A stretch of 64,000 nucleotides of DNA, taken from NCBI RefSeq assembly GCF_000770795.1, contig NZ_JRKJ01000002.1, positions 124,001-188,000 on the forward strand, written 5' to 3'. Positions 49,355 to 59,372 of this stretch are shown piece after piece. This DNA is from Lysobacter dokdonensis DS-58 (GTDB lineage Bacteria > Pseudomonadota > Gammaproteobacteria > Xanthomonadales > Xanthomonadaceae). The translations under genes were made by a program, and so were the position numbers. Within the stretch, counting starts at the first letter, position 1. Each line of letters begins with the position of its first letter. A model generated the notes under the pieces. That model saw only the letters and a list, made by a program, of their open reading frames with translations, had not been told where the DNA came from and ran no database searches.

Positions 49355-50422
49355 ATGGACCATGACCTCATCGTCGTCGGCGCCAGTTTCGCCGGCGCGG
49401 CGTGCGCACTCGCCGCCGCGCAATCGGGGTTGCGCGTGTGCGTGCTCGAACGCAAGACGGACCCCGGCGACAAACTGCGCACCACCGGCATCATCGTGAA
49501 GGAAGCCGCCGAGCGCACGCTGCTCGGCCAGTTGCCGGCGCATCTCACGCGGCGCGTCGAACGCGTCCAGCTCTACGCCCCGAGCCTGAGACAAGTCGCG
49601 CTCGCCGCGCCGGGCTGCTACTTCCTGACGACCGATACGCCCGGCGTCATGCGCTGGCTCGCCGACCAACTGCGCGCGCATGGCGTCGACTTGCGCTTGG
49701 GAACATCGTTTCGCGATGCGCAACGCGTCGGCGATCATTGGGAGGTCGAAGGTGCGGGTCGCGCGCGCTTCCTGATCGGAGCCGACGGTGCACGTTCGCG
49801 TGTCGCCGAGCGTTGCGGCCTCGGGCGCGTGCGCGGCTTCCTCTACGGCATCGAGTACGAATTCCCGCACGCAATGCTCGCCGACCCCGACGCGCTGCAT
49901 TGCTTCATCAGCAAACGCCACGCGCCCGGCTACATCGGCTGGATCGCGCAGAACCCGGGCGGCGTGCAGGCCGGTCTCGCACTGCGCCACGATCCGGCGA
50001 ACGTGCGCGTCCCCGACCTCGATGCCTTCCTGCTGCGCGTCGGCCAGGCCGGCGGGTTGCCGTTGCGGCTCACGCCCGGCCCCACGCGCGCGGGCTTGAT
50101 CCCGTGCAGCGGACCGGTGTGGCCACTCGCGCGCGACGGCGCGATCCTCACCGGCGACGCCGCGGGCATCGTCTCGCCCGTCACTGCCGGCGGCATCCGC
50201 GCATCGTGGGAACACGCATGGACCGTCGGCCGCGCCGTCGCCGCGCACTTGCGACATGGCGGCCCGTCGCCGGAAAGCGTCGCCATCGATGCCGCACCGC
50301 GCTTCCGCACCAAGCGTGCATTGCGCTGGGCCTACGACCGCATGCCCTTCGACTGGCCTTTCGATCTGTTGCTGTCCGCGCCGCCCGTCCGATGGGCGGC
50401 CGAACGGGTGTATTTCGGCTGA
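49355..50422 (+). CDS. FAD-dependent oxidoreductase, geranylgeranyl-reductase-like
   Basis: 355 residues. The N-terminal dinucleotide motif is [21 protein letters not shown], followed by VCVLERK. The second FAD motif [22 protein letters not shown] (about 270-290) and the middle [17 protein letters not shown] are those of the GGR/PHBH group. The substrate is unknown; it could saturate isoprenoid chains or hydroxylate an aromatic compound. No partner gene decides. It starts 93 bp after rluB, past a terminator, so it is a separate unit. Confidence 0.85.
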   Translation: MDHDLIVVGASFAGAACALAAAQSGLRVCVLERKTDPGDKLRTTGIIVKEAAERTLLGQLPAHLTRRVERVQLYAPSLRQVALAAPGCYFLTTDTPGVMRWLADQLRAHGVDLRLGTSFRDAQRVGDHWEVEGAGRARFLIGADGARSRVAERCGLGRVRGFLYGIEYEFPHAMLADPDALHCFISKRHAPGYIGWIAQNPGGVQAGLALRHDPANVRVPDLDAFLLRVGQAGGLPLRLTPGPTRAGLIPCSGPVWPLARDGAILTGDAAGIVSPVTAGGIRASWEHAWTVGRAVAAHLRHGGPSPESVAIDAAPRFRTKRALRWAYDRMPFDWPFDLLLSAPPVRWAAERVYFG

Positions 50423-50456
50423 TGCATCGAAAAAGCCCGGGCGTATGATCCGGGCC

Positions 50457-52004
50457 ATGGCCGTCCAGGCGCCATCGGAGTTGCACGCGGCACTCGCCGC
50501 GATCGCACGCGCGATCGCCGATTCGCTCGAGGTGCGCGCGGTCTGGGACGCGGTGGCCGATGCGTGCAGCGCGCTGGTGCCGTTCGATGCCATGGGCATC
50601 GTCAAGCTGGAAAGCGACGGCACCGTGCGCGCCGTCGCCGCCGCGGGCGAAGCCGACGTCAAGCAGCTCGAAGGCGTTGTCTTTCCGCGCGCGGGATATT
50701 CGCCGGCGTTCTGGCCCGACGAAGATCGCTTCCTCGTCGTCATCGATGACGCGCAGACGCAACTCGACCTCGCCTACCCGATGGATCGCCTCGCGCTCGA
50801 ACGCGGCTTCCGCGCGATCCTGCGCGCGCCGTTGCAACATCGCGATCGGCGGCTCGGCTCGGTGCTGCTCGTCTCGCGCACGCCCGGCCGGTTCACGCAG
50901 GCGCACGGTGAAGCGCTGCTGGTGATCGCCGAACTCGCATCGCTCGCGCTCGCACACGAAGGTTTGGCGCGCACGCTTGCGGACGAAACCCGCCGCAGCG
51001 CAGCCGCGCGCGAACGTGCTTCCGAACTCGAACGCCGCATCCAGGTGCTGGCCGAAGAACTCGATGCACGCAGCGCGCATCGCACGCTGGGCCGCTCGCG
51101 GCGTTGGCGCGAAGTGCTCGAACTGGCAACGAAGGTCGCGCCCACCGACACGACGGTGTTGCTCTCCGGAGAATCGGGCACCGGCAAGGAAGTCATCGCG
51201 CGCTTCATCCATCGCGGATCGGTGCGGCGCAAGGGTCCGTTCGTCGCGCTCAATTGCGCCGCGTTGCCGGAACAATTGCTGGAGTCGGAACTGTTCGGCC
51301 ACGACCGCGGCGCCTTCACCGGCGCGCAGGCCGCGCATCCGGGGAAACTCGAACAGGCCGCCGGCGGCGTGCTGTTCCTCGACGAAGTCGCGGAAATGAG
51401 CCCCACGGTGCAGGCCAAGTTCCTGCGCGTGTTGCAGGAACGCGAATACCAACGTCTCGGCGGCACCCGCACGTTGCGCGCGGACGTGCGCGTCCTGGCG
51501 GCCACGCATCGCGACCTGCAAGCTGCGATCGCGCAAGGCACGTTCCGCGAGGACCTGTTCTATCGCCTGGCGGTGTTCGACATCGCGCTGCCACCGCTGC
51601 GCGATCGGCGCGAAGACATTCCACTGCTCGTCGAAGCCTTCCTGCACGAAGTCGGACAAAGCATCGGCCGCCCCGCCGCGGGCGTGAGCGACGACGCCAT
51701 CGCCGCACTCACCGCGCACGCCTGGCCAGGGAACGTGCGCGAACTGCGCAACGCCATCGAACGCGCGGTGATCCTGAGCGAGGGCGGGATGATCACCGCC
51801 GATCACTTGCCGATCGGAATCGCAGCGGCGAAACCCATGCCGATCGTGCGCATCGGCCCGCCGCAATCGCTCGGCGATGCGGAACGGAACATGATCGAAG
51901 ACGCGCTGGCGCGGGCGAAGCACAACAAGTCCGAAGCGGCACGCTTGTTGGGGATTACACGGGCGCAGCTGCGGTCACGCATCGAGAAGCACGGGTTGGC
52001 TTGA
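50457..52004 (+). CDS. Sigma-54-dependent transcriptional activator, NorR-like (GAF-AAA+-Fis)
   Basis: 515 residues. A GAF domain (about 20-160), a short coiled linker (about 175-205), the AAA+ domain with Walker A GESGTGKE (238-245), the sigma-54 contact loop GAFTGA (285-290) and Walker B FLDEVAEM, then a C-terminal Fis-type HTH (about 470-512, [20 protein letters not shown]). The layout matches NorR/FhlA-like activators, where the GAF domain senses a small ligand or NO and represses the ATPase. A good -24/-12 promoter starts 97 bp after its stop. An ATG four codons upstream (50445) is an alternative start. Confidence 0.92.
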   Translation: MAVQAPSELHAALAAIARAIADSLEVRAVWDAVADACSALVPFDAMGIVKLESDGTVRAVAAAGEADVKQLEGVVFPRAGYSPAFWPDEDRFLVVIDDAQTQLDLAYPMDRLALERGFRAILRAPLQHRDRRLGSVLLVSRTPGRFTQAHGEALLVIAELASLALAHEGLARTLADETRRSAAARERASELERRIQVLAEELDARSAHRTLGRSRRWREVLELATKVAPTDTTVLLSGESGTGKEVIARFIHRGSVRRKGPFVALNCAALPEQLLESELFGHDRGAFTGAQAAHPGKLEQAAGGVLFLDEVAEMSPTVQAKFLRVLQEREYQRLGGTRTLRADVRVLAATHRDLQAAIAQGTFREDLFYRLAVFDIALPPLRDRREDIPLLVEAFLHEVGQSIGRPAAGVSDDAIAALTAHAWPGNVRELRNAIERAVILSEGGMITADHLPIGIAAAKPMPIVRIGPPQSLGDAERNMIEDALARAKHNKSEAARLLGITRAQLRSRIEKHGLA

Positions 52005-52100
52005 CGGGACGGTGGTTGCGAATCGCCAGTTGGCTGTCGATCGCCACCATCTCGAACCTGCCCACGCACGCAATCCTCGCCACATCAATCACTTACACAC

Positions 52101-52115
52101 TGGCACGCCACGTGC
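52101..52115 (+). promoter_or_regulatory. Sigma-54 (-24/-12) promoter
   Basis: TGGCACG (52101-52107), four bases, then GTGC (52112-52115). The invariant GG (52102-52103) and GC (52114-52115) are correctly spaced. It predicts a start near 52127, 22 bp before the outer-membrane protein gene. An ATCGCCA direct repeat at 52022 and 52040 upstream could be part of the activator site. Confidence 0.68.
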
Positions 52116-52148
52116 GTTGAAACGGGCATCCCCTCTGGAGCGCCCGAC

Positions 52149-52958
52149 GTGCCCCGCCATCTCCCCCTTGCGATCCTCGCCGCATCGTTGCTCCTGCCAT
52201 CGCTGGCGTTCGCGCAGGACCGGTTCGACGATTCCAGCGACGACTGGCGTTTCCGCGCCAGCCTCTACGCTTTCGTTCCGAAAGTCGGCGGCAACGCCCG
52301 CCTGCCCAGCGGCGGCGAACGCGAGTTGTATCTCAGCGCCGACGACCTGATCTCGCACACCGACGCCGCCGGCATGGCGACGTTCGAGTTCCGCAAGGGC
52401 CGCTGGGGCGGATTCGCGGACCTCGTCGCGATGGACCTCGGGCAGCACGTCAACGGCACGCGCGCCCTGCTCGCCGGCCGCGCGCCGCTGCCGCCGGGTA
52501 CGTACGCGAACGCGTCGCTCGACATCGAAGCCTTCGCCCTCACCGTCGCCGGCACCTACCGCGCGCTCGAAGGCGACAACGCTCACATCGACGTGTTCGC
52601 CGGCGGGCGCTTGCTCGATGCGACCGTGAAACTCGACTGGGACTTCAACGCCGATGTGATCGGCACCCTGCGCAGCGGCTCGACGCAAGTCGGGCATTCG
52701 ACGTGGGACGGCATCGTCGGCGCGAAGGGCCGCGTGTACTTCGGAGAGCGCAAGCAGTGGTTCGTCCCTTGGTACGTCGACGCCGGCACCGGCGCGACCG
52801 ACCTCACCTGGAACGCGAGCGCGGGCGTCGGTTACGCCGCGCATTGGGGCGAAGTCTTCGTGACCTATCGCCGCCTCGACTACGACTTCGGCGACGACCG
52901 CCACATCGCAGACCTCGACTTTTCCGGCCCGACGCTCGGCGTCGCTTTCGATTGGTAA
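52149..52958 (+). CDS. Outer-membrane-type beta-barrel protein, uncharacterised
   Basis: 269 residues from a GTG, with GGAG 9 bases upstream. The signal peptide is PRHLPLAILAASLLLPSLAFAQ. After it come alternating amphipathic strands (WRFRASLYAFVPKVGG, GYAAHWGEVFVTYRRLDYDF) and a C-terminal aromatic residue (LGVAFDW), as expected for an outer-membrane barrel of 8-12 strands. I do not recognise a named family; it resembles generic porin-like or OmpW/OprB-size proteins. It lies directly behind a sigma-54 promoter and 19 bp before an amidohydrolase gene. Confidence 0.8.
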   Translation: MPRHLPLAILAASLLLPSLAFAQDRFDDSSDDWRFRASLYAFVPKVGGNARLPSGGERELYLSADDLISHTDAAGMATFEFRKGRWGGFADLVAMDLGQHVNGTRALLAGRAPLPPGTYANASLDIEAFALTVAGTYRALEGDNAHIDVFAGGRLLDATVKLDWDFNADVIGTLRSGSTQVGHSTWDGIVGAKGRVYFGERKQWFVPWYVDAGTGATDLTWNASAGVGYAAHWGEVFVTYRRLDYDFGDDRHIADLDFSGPTLGVAFDW

Positions 52959-52977
52959 CCACAGGAGTCACACGACC

Positions 52978-53937
52978 ATGCAACGCATCGATGTCCACCA
53001 CCACTTCGTGCCGCCCGAATTCGTCGCCTGGCTCGCCAAGCAGGGCGCGCACTGGACCGGCGGCCCGCCCATTCCCGACTGGAGCATCCAGCTCGCCAAG
53101 GAAACGATGGCGCGCAACGGCATCGCGCAGGCCGTCGGTTCGGTCGTGCCGGGCGTGTTCTGGGGCGACAACGCCGCGGCCGCGCACTGGGCGCGCCACG
53201 CCAACGAATTCATGGCGCGCGTCGTGCAGGACGACCCCGCCACGTTCGGCGCGTTCGCCGCGATGCCGCTGCCCGATACGGGCGCTGCGCTGCGCGAACT
53301 CGAATACGCCATGGACGTGCTGAAACTCGACGGCGTGCAGATGTTCAGCAGCTTCGGCAACCAGTACCCGGGCAACCCGGAGTTCGAGGAGTTTTTCCAG
53401 GAACTCGACCGCCGCAACGCCATCGTGCACATCCACCCGAGCACCGTCGTGCCGGGCGCGATCGTGCCGCAGCTGACGATCCCGTGGGGCATCGTGGAAT
53501 TCGTGCTCGACACTTCGCGCGCCGTCGCCAACCTGATCTACAGCGGAACGATGGAGCGCTACCCGAACATCAAGTACATCGTCTCGCATGCGGGCGGCAC
53601 GATCCCGTACCTGCCGATGCGCATGGAGCTGAGCCGGCGCATGGGCTACGGCGAGCACGCACCGAAGGACGTCGGTCACTACATCGACCAGTTGTACTTC
53701 GACACCGCCCTGTCCACCGCGCCCTCGACCCTGGCCGCGCTGACGAACATCGCGCGCCCGGGCCACATCCTCTACGGCAGCGACTGGCCGATGGTGCCGG
53801 AGATGGTGGTGCAGTACGAGAACACGTCGCTCGACGGCAGCCCGGTGCTCGATGCGGGCGCGCAGCGTGCCATCGAACGCGGCAACGCCGAAGCGCTGTT
53901 CCCTCGCTTCGCGAAGCAGAAAGCCGCCGCGGCGTGA
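52978..53937 (+). CDS. Amidohydrolase-2 family protein (ACMSD-like)
   Basis: 319 residues without signal peptide. It has the metal-binding VHHHF (7-9), His in VHIHP (about 160), His in SHAGG (about 205) and Asp in LYGSDWP (about 265). This is the ACMSD/decarboxylase/hydrolase group of TIM-barrel enzymes. Substrates in the group are aromatic acids and related compounds, so either hydrolysis or decarboxylation is possible. It is probably cotranscribed with the outer-membrane protein under sigma-54 control. Confidence 0.87.
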   Translation: MQRIDVHHHFVPPEFVAWLAKQGAHWTGGPPIPDWSIQLAKETMARNGIAQAVGSVVPGVFWGDNAAAAHWARHANEFMARVVQDDPATFGAFAAMPLPDTGAALRELEYAMDVLKLDGVQMFSSFGNQYPGNPEFEEFFQELDRRNAIVHIHPSTVVPGAIVPQLTIPWGIVEFVLDTSRAVANLIYSGTMERYPNIKYIVSHAGGTIPYLPMRMELSRRMGYGEHAPKDVGHYIDQLYFDTALSTAPSTLAALTNIARPGHILYGSDWPMVPEMVVQYENTSLDGSPVLDAGAQRAIERGNAEALFPRFAKQKAAAA

Positions 53938-53945
53938 TGCTTCCG

Positions 53946-53972
53946 AGCCCCTCTCCCGCAGGGAGAGGGGTT
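53946..53972. terminator. Hairpin between convergent genes (bidirectional type)
   Basis: CCCCTCTCCC, loop GCA, GGGAGAGGGG (53948-53970) lies in the 46-bp gap between the convergent amidohydrolase and nitrilase-family genes. There is no long T-run. It is a dispersed element of the 'CCCTCTCCC' kind often found at such ends. Confidence 0.55.
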
Positions 53973-53983
53973 GGGAGACGGCG

Positions 53984-54781
53984 CTACTTCAGATCGAACG
54001 CATCCGCATCCAGCATTGCCGGGAACCGCTCCCGATGCGCCAATAGCTCCTTCGCCGGCAAACTCGTCGTGACCACGACCTCTTCGCCGGCGCACTCGCT
54101 CAACGGCTGCCCGAACACGTCGATCACCGCGCTTGCGCCGTCGTACGACAACCCGTTGCCGTCCGTGCCGACGCGGTTCAACCCCGCGACGAAGCACAGG
54201 TTCTCGATCGCACGCGCGCGCAGCAGCGTGCGCCACGCATACGTCCGCGCCGACGGCCAGTTGGCGACGTACACCAGCAAGTCGTAATCCAGCGCGCCGG
54301 GCCGTTCGACGTCGAAGCGATTGCGCGAGAACACCGGGAACCGCAGGTCGTAGCAAACCAGCGGGCAAATGCGCCAGCCCTTCCATTCGACCGTCAGCCG
54401 GACGCGGCCCGAGGCATAGCGTTCGTGTTCCTTCGCATAGCGGAACAGATGACGCTTGTCGTACGTCGACAGCGCGCCGTCCGGCGTCACGAAGCACAGG
54501 CGGTTGTAGACGCCCTCGCCATCGCGGATCTGCACGCTGCCGCAGATCGCCGCGCCGAGCGTCGACGCCTGCGTGCGAAGCCATTCCGTCGTCGGCCCGT
54601 CCATCGTTTCGGCCTGGTCGATCGCGTCGTTGCTGAAGCCGCTGGTGAAAGTCTCCGGCAGCAGCACCAGGTCGGTCGTGCCATGCAGCGGCGCGATGAG
54701 GTGGCCGTAGTACTCCCGGTTGGCGTCCGGATCGTGCCAACGGGTCTCACCCTGGACGAGGGAAACGCGGAGATCGTTCAT
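53984..54781 (-). CDS. yafV: Carbon-nitrogen hydrolase, YafV/Nit2-type omega-amidase
   Basis: 265 residues. The nitrilase-fold triad is Glu43 (LPETFTSGF), Lys109 (YDKRHLF) and Cys143 (VCYDLRFP). The motif set matches YafV/Nit2 omega-amidases, which hydrolyse 2-oxoglutaramate and 2-oxosuccinamate. It starts 26 bp after a YbdL-like aminotransferase on the same strand. The pair makes up the transaminase/omega-amidase step that ends methionine salvage in other bacteria. Confidence 0.88.
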   Translation of the reverse strand: MNDLRVSLVQGETRWHDPDANREYYGHLIAPLHGTTDLVLLPETFTSGFSNDAIDQAETMDGPTTEWLRTQASTLGAAICGSVQIRDGEGVYNRLCFVTPDGALSTYDKRHLFRYAKEHERYASGRVRLTVEWKGWRICPLVCYDLRFPVFSRNRFDVERPGALDYDLLVYVANWPSARTYAWRTLLRARAIENLCFVAGLNRVGTDGNGLSYDGASAVIDVFGQPLSECAGEEVVVTTSLPAKELLAHRERFPAMLDADAFDLK

Positions 54782-54807
54782 GGCCGCCACGATAGGCACC
54801 CCGTCCT

Positions 54808-55962
54808 TCAGAGCTTGCGAAGACGCGCAAGGGCCGCGTCCAGCGTCGCGTCGTTCTTCGCGAAGCACAGGCGCGCCAGGCGCTGGCCGGCCGGCGGGGT
54901 TTCGTAGAACGGCGACAGCGGGATCGCGGCGACGCCGTGCTCGGTCGTCAGCCAGCGGCAGAACGCGAGGTCGTCGAGGTCGCTGACGGCCGAGTAATCG
55001 ACGAGCTGGAAGTAACCGCCCGGCACGTGCAACGGCTTCAACCGCGTTTCGCGCAATTGCGCTGCGAAGCGGTCACGCTTGGCCTGGTAGAACGCGCCGA
55101 GTTCTTCGTAATGCGCGGGCTCGCGTTCGATCATCTCCGCGAACGCATGCTGCGCCGGCGCGAACGTGCAGAACGTGTTGTATTGATGGACCTTGCGGAA
55201 TTCGGCGGACAACGCGGCCGGCGCGATGCAGTAGCCGACCTTCCAGCCCGTGCAGTGATAGGTCTTGCCGAAGCTCGAAACGACGAACGCGCGCTCGCGC
55301 AATTCCGGATAGCGCAGCACCGATTCATGGCGCGCGCCGTCGAACACGATGTGTTCGTACACCTCGTCGGACAGCAGGAACACGTTCGGGTTGTCGCGCA
55401 GGATCGCCGCCACTTCAGCCATGTCGGCCGCCGACAACATCGCGCCCGACGGATTGTGCGGGCTGTTGATCATCAGCATGCGGGTGCGCGGGGTGATCGC
55501 GGCGCGCACCTTCGACCAATCCGGCGCGAAGGTCTGCGGGTCGAGCGCGACATGCACGGCCGTGGCTTCGGCCAGTTCGATCGCCGGTTCGTAGCAGTCG
55601 TAGCACGGGTCGAGCACGACGACTTCCTCGCCCGCGTGCACCACGGCGTGGATCGCGTTGAAGATCGCTTCGGTCGCGCCCGAGGTCACCGTCACTTCGG
55701 TGTCGGCGTTCGGCCGCCAGCCGTACACGCGCTCGGTCTTGTTCGCGATGGCCTGCCGCAACGCGGGAATGCCGGTCATCGGCGCGTACTGGTTGTGGCC
55801 GGCGCGCATCGCGCGGTCCAGCGATTCGACCAGCAGGTCGGGCACGGGGAAGTCGGGGAAGCCCTGGCCGAGGTTCACCGCCTGGTGCTCCATCGCCAGC
55901 TGCGACATCACGGTGAAGATGGTGGTGCCGACCTTCGGCAGCTTGGAAACGATGGTGGGCAT
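54808..55962 (-). CDS. ybdL: Methionine/glutamine-type aminotransferase (YbdL-like)
   Basis: 384 residues from the ATG at 55962. It is a fold-type I PLP enzyme with Lys233 in SSFGKTYHCTG, INSPHNPSG and LLSDEVYEHIVFDG. The N-terminal MPTIVSKLPKVGTTIFTVMS is YbdL-like. Members use aromatic amino acids or glutamine and the keto acid of methionine. Its neighbour would remove the keto-amide product. Confidence 0.9.
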   Translation of the reverse strand: MPTIVSKLPKVGTTIFTVMSQLAMEHQAVNLGQGFPDFPVPDLLVESLDRAMRAGHNQYAPMTGIPALRQAIANKTERVYGWRPNADTEVTVTSGATEAIFNAIHAVVHAGEEVVVLDPCYDCYEPAIELAEATAVHVALDPQTFAPDWSKVRAAITPRTRMLMINSPHNPSGAMLSAADMAEVAAILRDNPNVFLLSDEVYEHIVFDGARHESVLRYPELRERAFVVSSFGKTYHCTGWKVGYCIAPAALSAEFRKVHQYNTFCTFAPAQHAFAEMIEREPAHYEELGAFYQAKRDRFAAQLRETRLKPLHVPGGYFQLVDYSAVSDLDDLAFCRWLTTEHGVAAIPLSPFYETPPAGQRLARLCFAKNDATLDAALARLRKL

Positions 55963-56062
55963 GGGCGGTCCGTGCGGTTCGGGGGGATTCCGACGGAAGG
56001 CGGGCGTCCGGCGGGCTTCCGAGTTTACGTAAGGCAGGTGCATGCGTTAAACCTGAGCGTCC

Positions 56063-56575
56063 ATGTCATTACACACCGACCTGCGCATCGCCACCCTGCT
56101 CGACGCCTACTACGCGGCCGAATACCGCTGGGAGCTCGATGGAGAGTGGCGCGCCATCCGCATCGGGCAGCGGTGCCCGGAGCTGGAAGCCTTCTTCCCG
56201 TTGAGCCGGCGGTTCGGGCTGCTGTCGGCCTGGGACCCGCAGTCGATCCCGCGCACCGAGGCGGTCAACCGCCGCGCCGACGAATCGCTGCACGCCGCCC
56301 TGCTCACCAGCGGTCTGTCCTTCCGTCCGGGGTTTTCGTCGGCACCGAACCGCAGCTGGCGCGAGCCGAGCTGGGTGGTGATGGACATGCCGGACCCGGA
56401 ATTCGACCGCCTGGCGCTGCGCTACGGACAACTGGGCACGCTGGTGTGGACACGCGGGGAGCCCGTGGGCCTGCGCATGTACGCCACGCAGCCGCTGATG
56501 GCGAAGCACCGCGACCACGTCGAATGGGCGCCGCTGCATTCGAAGGCGATCCGGCAGCCGACGAAGGCCAAATGA
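56063..56575 (+). CDS. DUF3293 protein
   Basis: 170 residues. It matches DUF3293 in its LLDAYYAAEYR start and FFPLSRRFGLLSAWDPQS and RRADESLHAALL stretches. It has no signal or membrane segment and no known function. It starts 101 bp from the divergent aminotransferase gene and lies 67 bp before ccmA. Confidence 0.72.
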   Translation: MSLHTDLRIATLLDAYYAAEYRWELDGEWRAIRIGQRCPELEAFFPLSRRFGLLSAWDPQSIPRTEAVNRRADESLHAALLTSGLSFRPGFSSAPNRSWREPSWVVMDMPDPEFDRLALRYGQLGTLVWTRGEPVGLRMYATQPLMAKHRDHVEWAPLHSKAIRQPTKAK

Positions 56576-56642
56576 CGGCCATCGGGCACGCGCCGCGCGC
56601 GCGACCCGGTAAAATGGCCGCTCCGCAGGATCCGGCCCCCGA

Positions 56643-57272
56643 ATGAGCAACGTCCCGCTGCTCGCAGCACGCGGTCTTCGCTTCGCGCGCAACGAACAAC
56701 CGGTGTTCGGCCCCCTCGCGTTCTCCGTGGACGCAGGCGAAGCCTTGCTCGTCCAGGGCGACAACGGCGCGGGCAAGACGACGTTGCTGCGCGTGCTCGC
56801 CGGGTTGCTGCGCGCCGACGAAGGCGAGATCGACATCGACGGCAGCCCGGCCGCGCCGTTGCTGCGCGCACGGGCCATCGCCTACCTCGGGCACCTGCCG
56901 GCCCTGAAGGGCGATCTCACCGCGCTGGAAAACCTCCGTTTCCTCTGCGGGCTGCACGGCCGCCGCCGCGGCCAGGTGCCGGAGACGGCGATGGGCATCG
57001 TCGGCCTGTCCGGTTACGAAGACACGCCCGCGCGGCAACTGTCCGCGGGACAGAAGAAGCGCCTCTCGCTCGCACGCTTGTGGCTCTCGCCCGCGCCGCT
57101 GTGGTTGCTCGACGAGCCCTACGCGAACCTCGACCTCGACGGCATCAACCTCGTGAACCGCATGGTGCAGGCGCACCTGCGCGCCGGCGGTGCGAGCCTG
57201 CTCACCACGCATGGCGCGTACGCCGCGCCGCCGGTGCGCACGCGCATGCTCACGCTGGAGCGCGCCGCTTGA
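56643..57272 (+). CDS. ccmA: Cytochrome c maturation ATP-binding protein CcmA
   Basis: 209 residues. Walker A is [12 protein letters not shown] (about 40-51), the signature is [13 protein letters not shown] and Walker B is [12 protein letters not shown]. It is the ATPase of CcmABCD, which releases holo-CcmE from CcmC. It starts the operon ccmA-I; most later genes overlap by 1-4 bp. CcmA is short, as typical. Confidence 0.96.
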   Translation: MSNVPLLAARGLRFARNEQPVFGPLAFSVDAGEALLVQGDNGAGKTTLLRVLAGLLRADEGEIDIDGSPAAPLLRARAIAYLGHLPALKGDLTALENLRFLCGLHGRRRGQVPETAMGIVGLSGYEDTPARQLSAGQKKRLSLARLWLSPAPLWLLDEPYANLDLDGINLVNRMVQAHLRAGGASLLTTHGAYAAPPVRTRMLTLERAA

Positions 57273-57940
57273 TGCGTTCGGCGGCCATCGCGTTGCTTTC
57301 TCGTGATGCGCGCCTGTTGTGGCGCCGCCGCGGCGATGCGTTGCAGCCGGCGTTGTTCGCGCTGCTCGTCGTCGTCCTGTTCGCGCTCGCGCTGGGCGCC
57401 GAAGCGAAAATCCTCGCGCGGGTCGCCGCGCCCGTGTTGTGGCTCGCGGTGTTGCTCGCCGGGCTGCTCGCGCTCGACACGCTGTTCCGCGGCGACGCCG
57501 AGGACGGCTCGCTCGAACAATGGATGCTCGCGCCGGTGCCGCTGTCGTGGCTGGTGCTGGTCCGCACGTTCATGCACTGGGCGTCCACCGCGCTGCCGCT
57601 GCTGATCGCCACCCCGATCCTCGGCGAACTGCTCCACCTCCCGCGCGCCGAACTCCCCGTGCTCATGGCCTCCCTCGCCCTGGGCACGCCGCTGTTAAGC
57701 CTGATCGGCGCCGTCGTCGCCGCCTTGACCGTCGGCATGCGCCGCTCCGGTATCCTTGTCGCGCTGCTTGCACTGCCGCTGTACGTACCGGTGCTGGTGT
57801 TCGGCGCGGGCGCCGTCGCGCTCGCCGGCCAGGGCCTGGATGCCGCCGCGCCGCTGCTCTACCTCGGCGCGGGCCTCGTGCTCGCGCTGGTCCTGGCGCC
57901 GCTCGCCGCGGCGGCCGCGATCCGCATTTCACTGAGCTGA
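57272..57940 (+). CDS. ccmB: Heme exporter protein CcmB
   Basis: 222 residues, six hydrophobic helices. The LFRGDAEDGSLEQWMLAPVPL loop after helix 2 is conserved in CcmB. It forms the membrane part of the ABC complex with CcmA. It overlaps ccmA by 1 bp. Confidence 0.95.
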   Translation: MRSAAIALLSRDARLLWRRRGDALQPALFALLVVVLFALALGAEAKILARVAAPVLWLAVLLAGLLALDTLFRGDAEDGSLEQWMLAPVPLSWLVLVRTFMHWASTALPLLIATPILGELLHLPRAELPVLMASLALGTPLLSLIGAVVAALTVGMRRSGILVALLALPLYVPVLVFGAGAVALAGQGLDAAAPLLYLGAGLVLALVLAPLAAAAAIRISLS

Positions 57941-57946
57941 CATCGC

Positions 57947-58705
57947 ATGCATCCGCTCGTCCGCTGGTTCCACCAACTCGGCTCGCCGCCCTACTTCGAC
58001 CGCTTCGCCGCGCGCTGGTCGCCGGTGGCATACATCCTCGCGGTGCTCGTCATGGCGTACGGCTTGTGGGCCGCGCTGTTCAACGTGCCGGCCGACTACC
58101 AGCAGGGCGACTCGTTCCGCATTCTCTACATCCACGTGCCCGCCGCCTGGATGAGCCTGTTCGTGTTCGGGTTGATGGCGTTCTATGCGGCCATCGCGCA
58201 GATCTGGCGCATCAAGCTGTGCGAGATCCTCGCGATGGCATGCGCGCCGTCGGGCGCCGCGTTCACGGTGATCACGCTGGCCACCGGTTCGATCTGGGGC
58301 AAGCCGATGTGGGGCACGTGGTGGGATTGGGACCCGCGTCTGACCAGCGAGCTCGTACTGCTGTTCCTGTATCTCGGCGTGATGGGCCTGTACCACGCGA
58401 TCGACGACCGCCGCCAGGCCGCGCGCGCCGCGGGGCTGCTCGCCATCGTCGGCGTCGCGTTGCTGCCGGTGATCCGCTACTCGGTGTATTGGTGGAATTC
58501 GCTGCACCAGGGGCAGACGATCAGCCTGCTCGGCGGGTCGAAGATGGATTCGAGCATGCTGCCGCCGCTGTTCGCGATGATCATCGCCACCAAGTTCTGG
58601 TTCGTCGGGTCGCTGCTGGCGCGTGCGCGCGCCGACAACCTGCGCCGCGAATCGGGCAAGGACTGGGTCGTGCGCATGGCCTCCGGAGAGGAGCGCGCGC
58701 GATGA
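57947..58705 (+). CDS. ccmC: Heme-handling protein CcmC
   Basis: 252 residues, six helices. It has the WWD motif ([18 protein letters not shown], about 124-140) and flanking heme-ligand His in IHVPAAWM (about 64) and near LHQG (about 185). It presents heme to CcmE. Confidence 0.96.
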   Translation: MHPLVRWFHQLGSPPYFDRFAARWSPVAYILAVLVMAYGLWAALFNVPADYQQGDSFRILYIHVPAAWMSLFVFGLMAFYAAIAQIWRIKLCEILAMACAPSGAAFTVITLATGSIWGKPMWGTWWDWDPRLTSELVLLFLYLGVMGLYHAIDDRRQAARAAGLLAIVGVALLPVIRYSVYWWNSLHQGQTISLLGGSKMDSSMLPPLFAMIIATKFWFVGSLLARARADNLRRESGKDWVVRMASGEERAR

Positions 58706-58878
58706 GCTACATGAATTACGTCATCGGCGCGTACGCCGTCTTCTTCGTCGTGATGCTGTGGGACTTCATCGCCCCGCGCATCGACATCGCGCGCCAGTTG
58801 CGCGCCGCGCGTTTGCGCGCCACGCGCAAGCAACCGCGCCCCAACGTCGACACCTTGAGCAGGACCGAAACCGAATGA
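58702..58878 (+). CDS. ccmD: Small membrane protein CcmD
   Basis: 58 residues. One helix ([20 protein letters not shown]) and a basic C-terminal part ([14 protein letters not shown]). It bridges CcmA/B to CcmC and CcmE. It overlaps both neighbours by 4 bp. Too small to identify alone, but the position is decisive. Confidence 0.93.
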   Translation: MSYMNYVIGAYAVFFVVMLWDFIAPRIDIARQLRAARLRATRKQPRPNVDTLSRTETE

Positions 58879-59372
58879 ACCCCACCCGCCAGCGCCGCCT
58901 CTGGTACGTCATCGCGCTGCTGGTCGCCGCCGCGATCGCCGTCGGCCTCGTCGTCACCGCGCTCGGCCGCAACGTCACCTACCTCTACACGCCGGCGGAG
59001 ATCCTCGACGGCCGTGCGGGCGACGCGGTGTCGTCGGGACAAGCGCGCATCCGCCTCGGCGGCATGGTCGCCGCCAATTCCTTCAAGCGCGCCGAAGGCT
59101 CGATGGAAGCGCACTTCAACGTCGACGACGGCGACGCGCAGATGCCCGTCGTCTACACCGGCATCCTGCCCGACCTGTTCCGCGAGAAGCAGGCCGTCGT
59201 CGCCACGGGGCGCATGCGCAACGGCACGTTCGTCGCCGAGGAAGTGCTGGCCAAGCACGACGAGGCCTACATGCCGAAGGAAGTCGCCGACAAGATGGGC
59301 AAGGCGCACCGCAAGCACGAAGTCGACACCAACCCGGCCGATGCCGCGACGCCCGCCGAAGGCACGCGCTAA
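58875..59372 (+). CDS. ccmE: Periplasmic heme chaperone CcmE
   Basis: 165 residues. N-terminal anchor helix (10-30) and an OB-fold heme-binding domain. The covalent heme ligand His128 and Tyr132 are in [10 protein letters not shown]. It carries heme from CcmC to CcmF. Start overlaps ccmD by 4 bp. Confidence 0.96.
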   Translation: MNPTRQRRLWYVIALLVAAAIAVGLVVTALGRNVTYLYTPAEILDGRAGDAVSSGQARIRLGGMVAANSFKRAEGSMEAHFNVDDGDAQMPVVYTGILPDLFREKQAVVATGRMRNGTFVAEEVLAKHDEAYMPKEVADKMGKAHRKHEVDTNPADAATPAEGTR

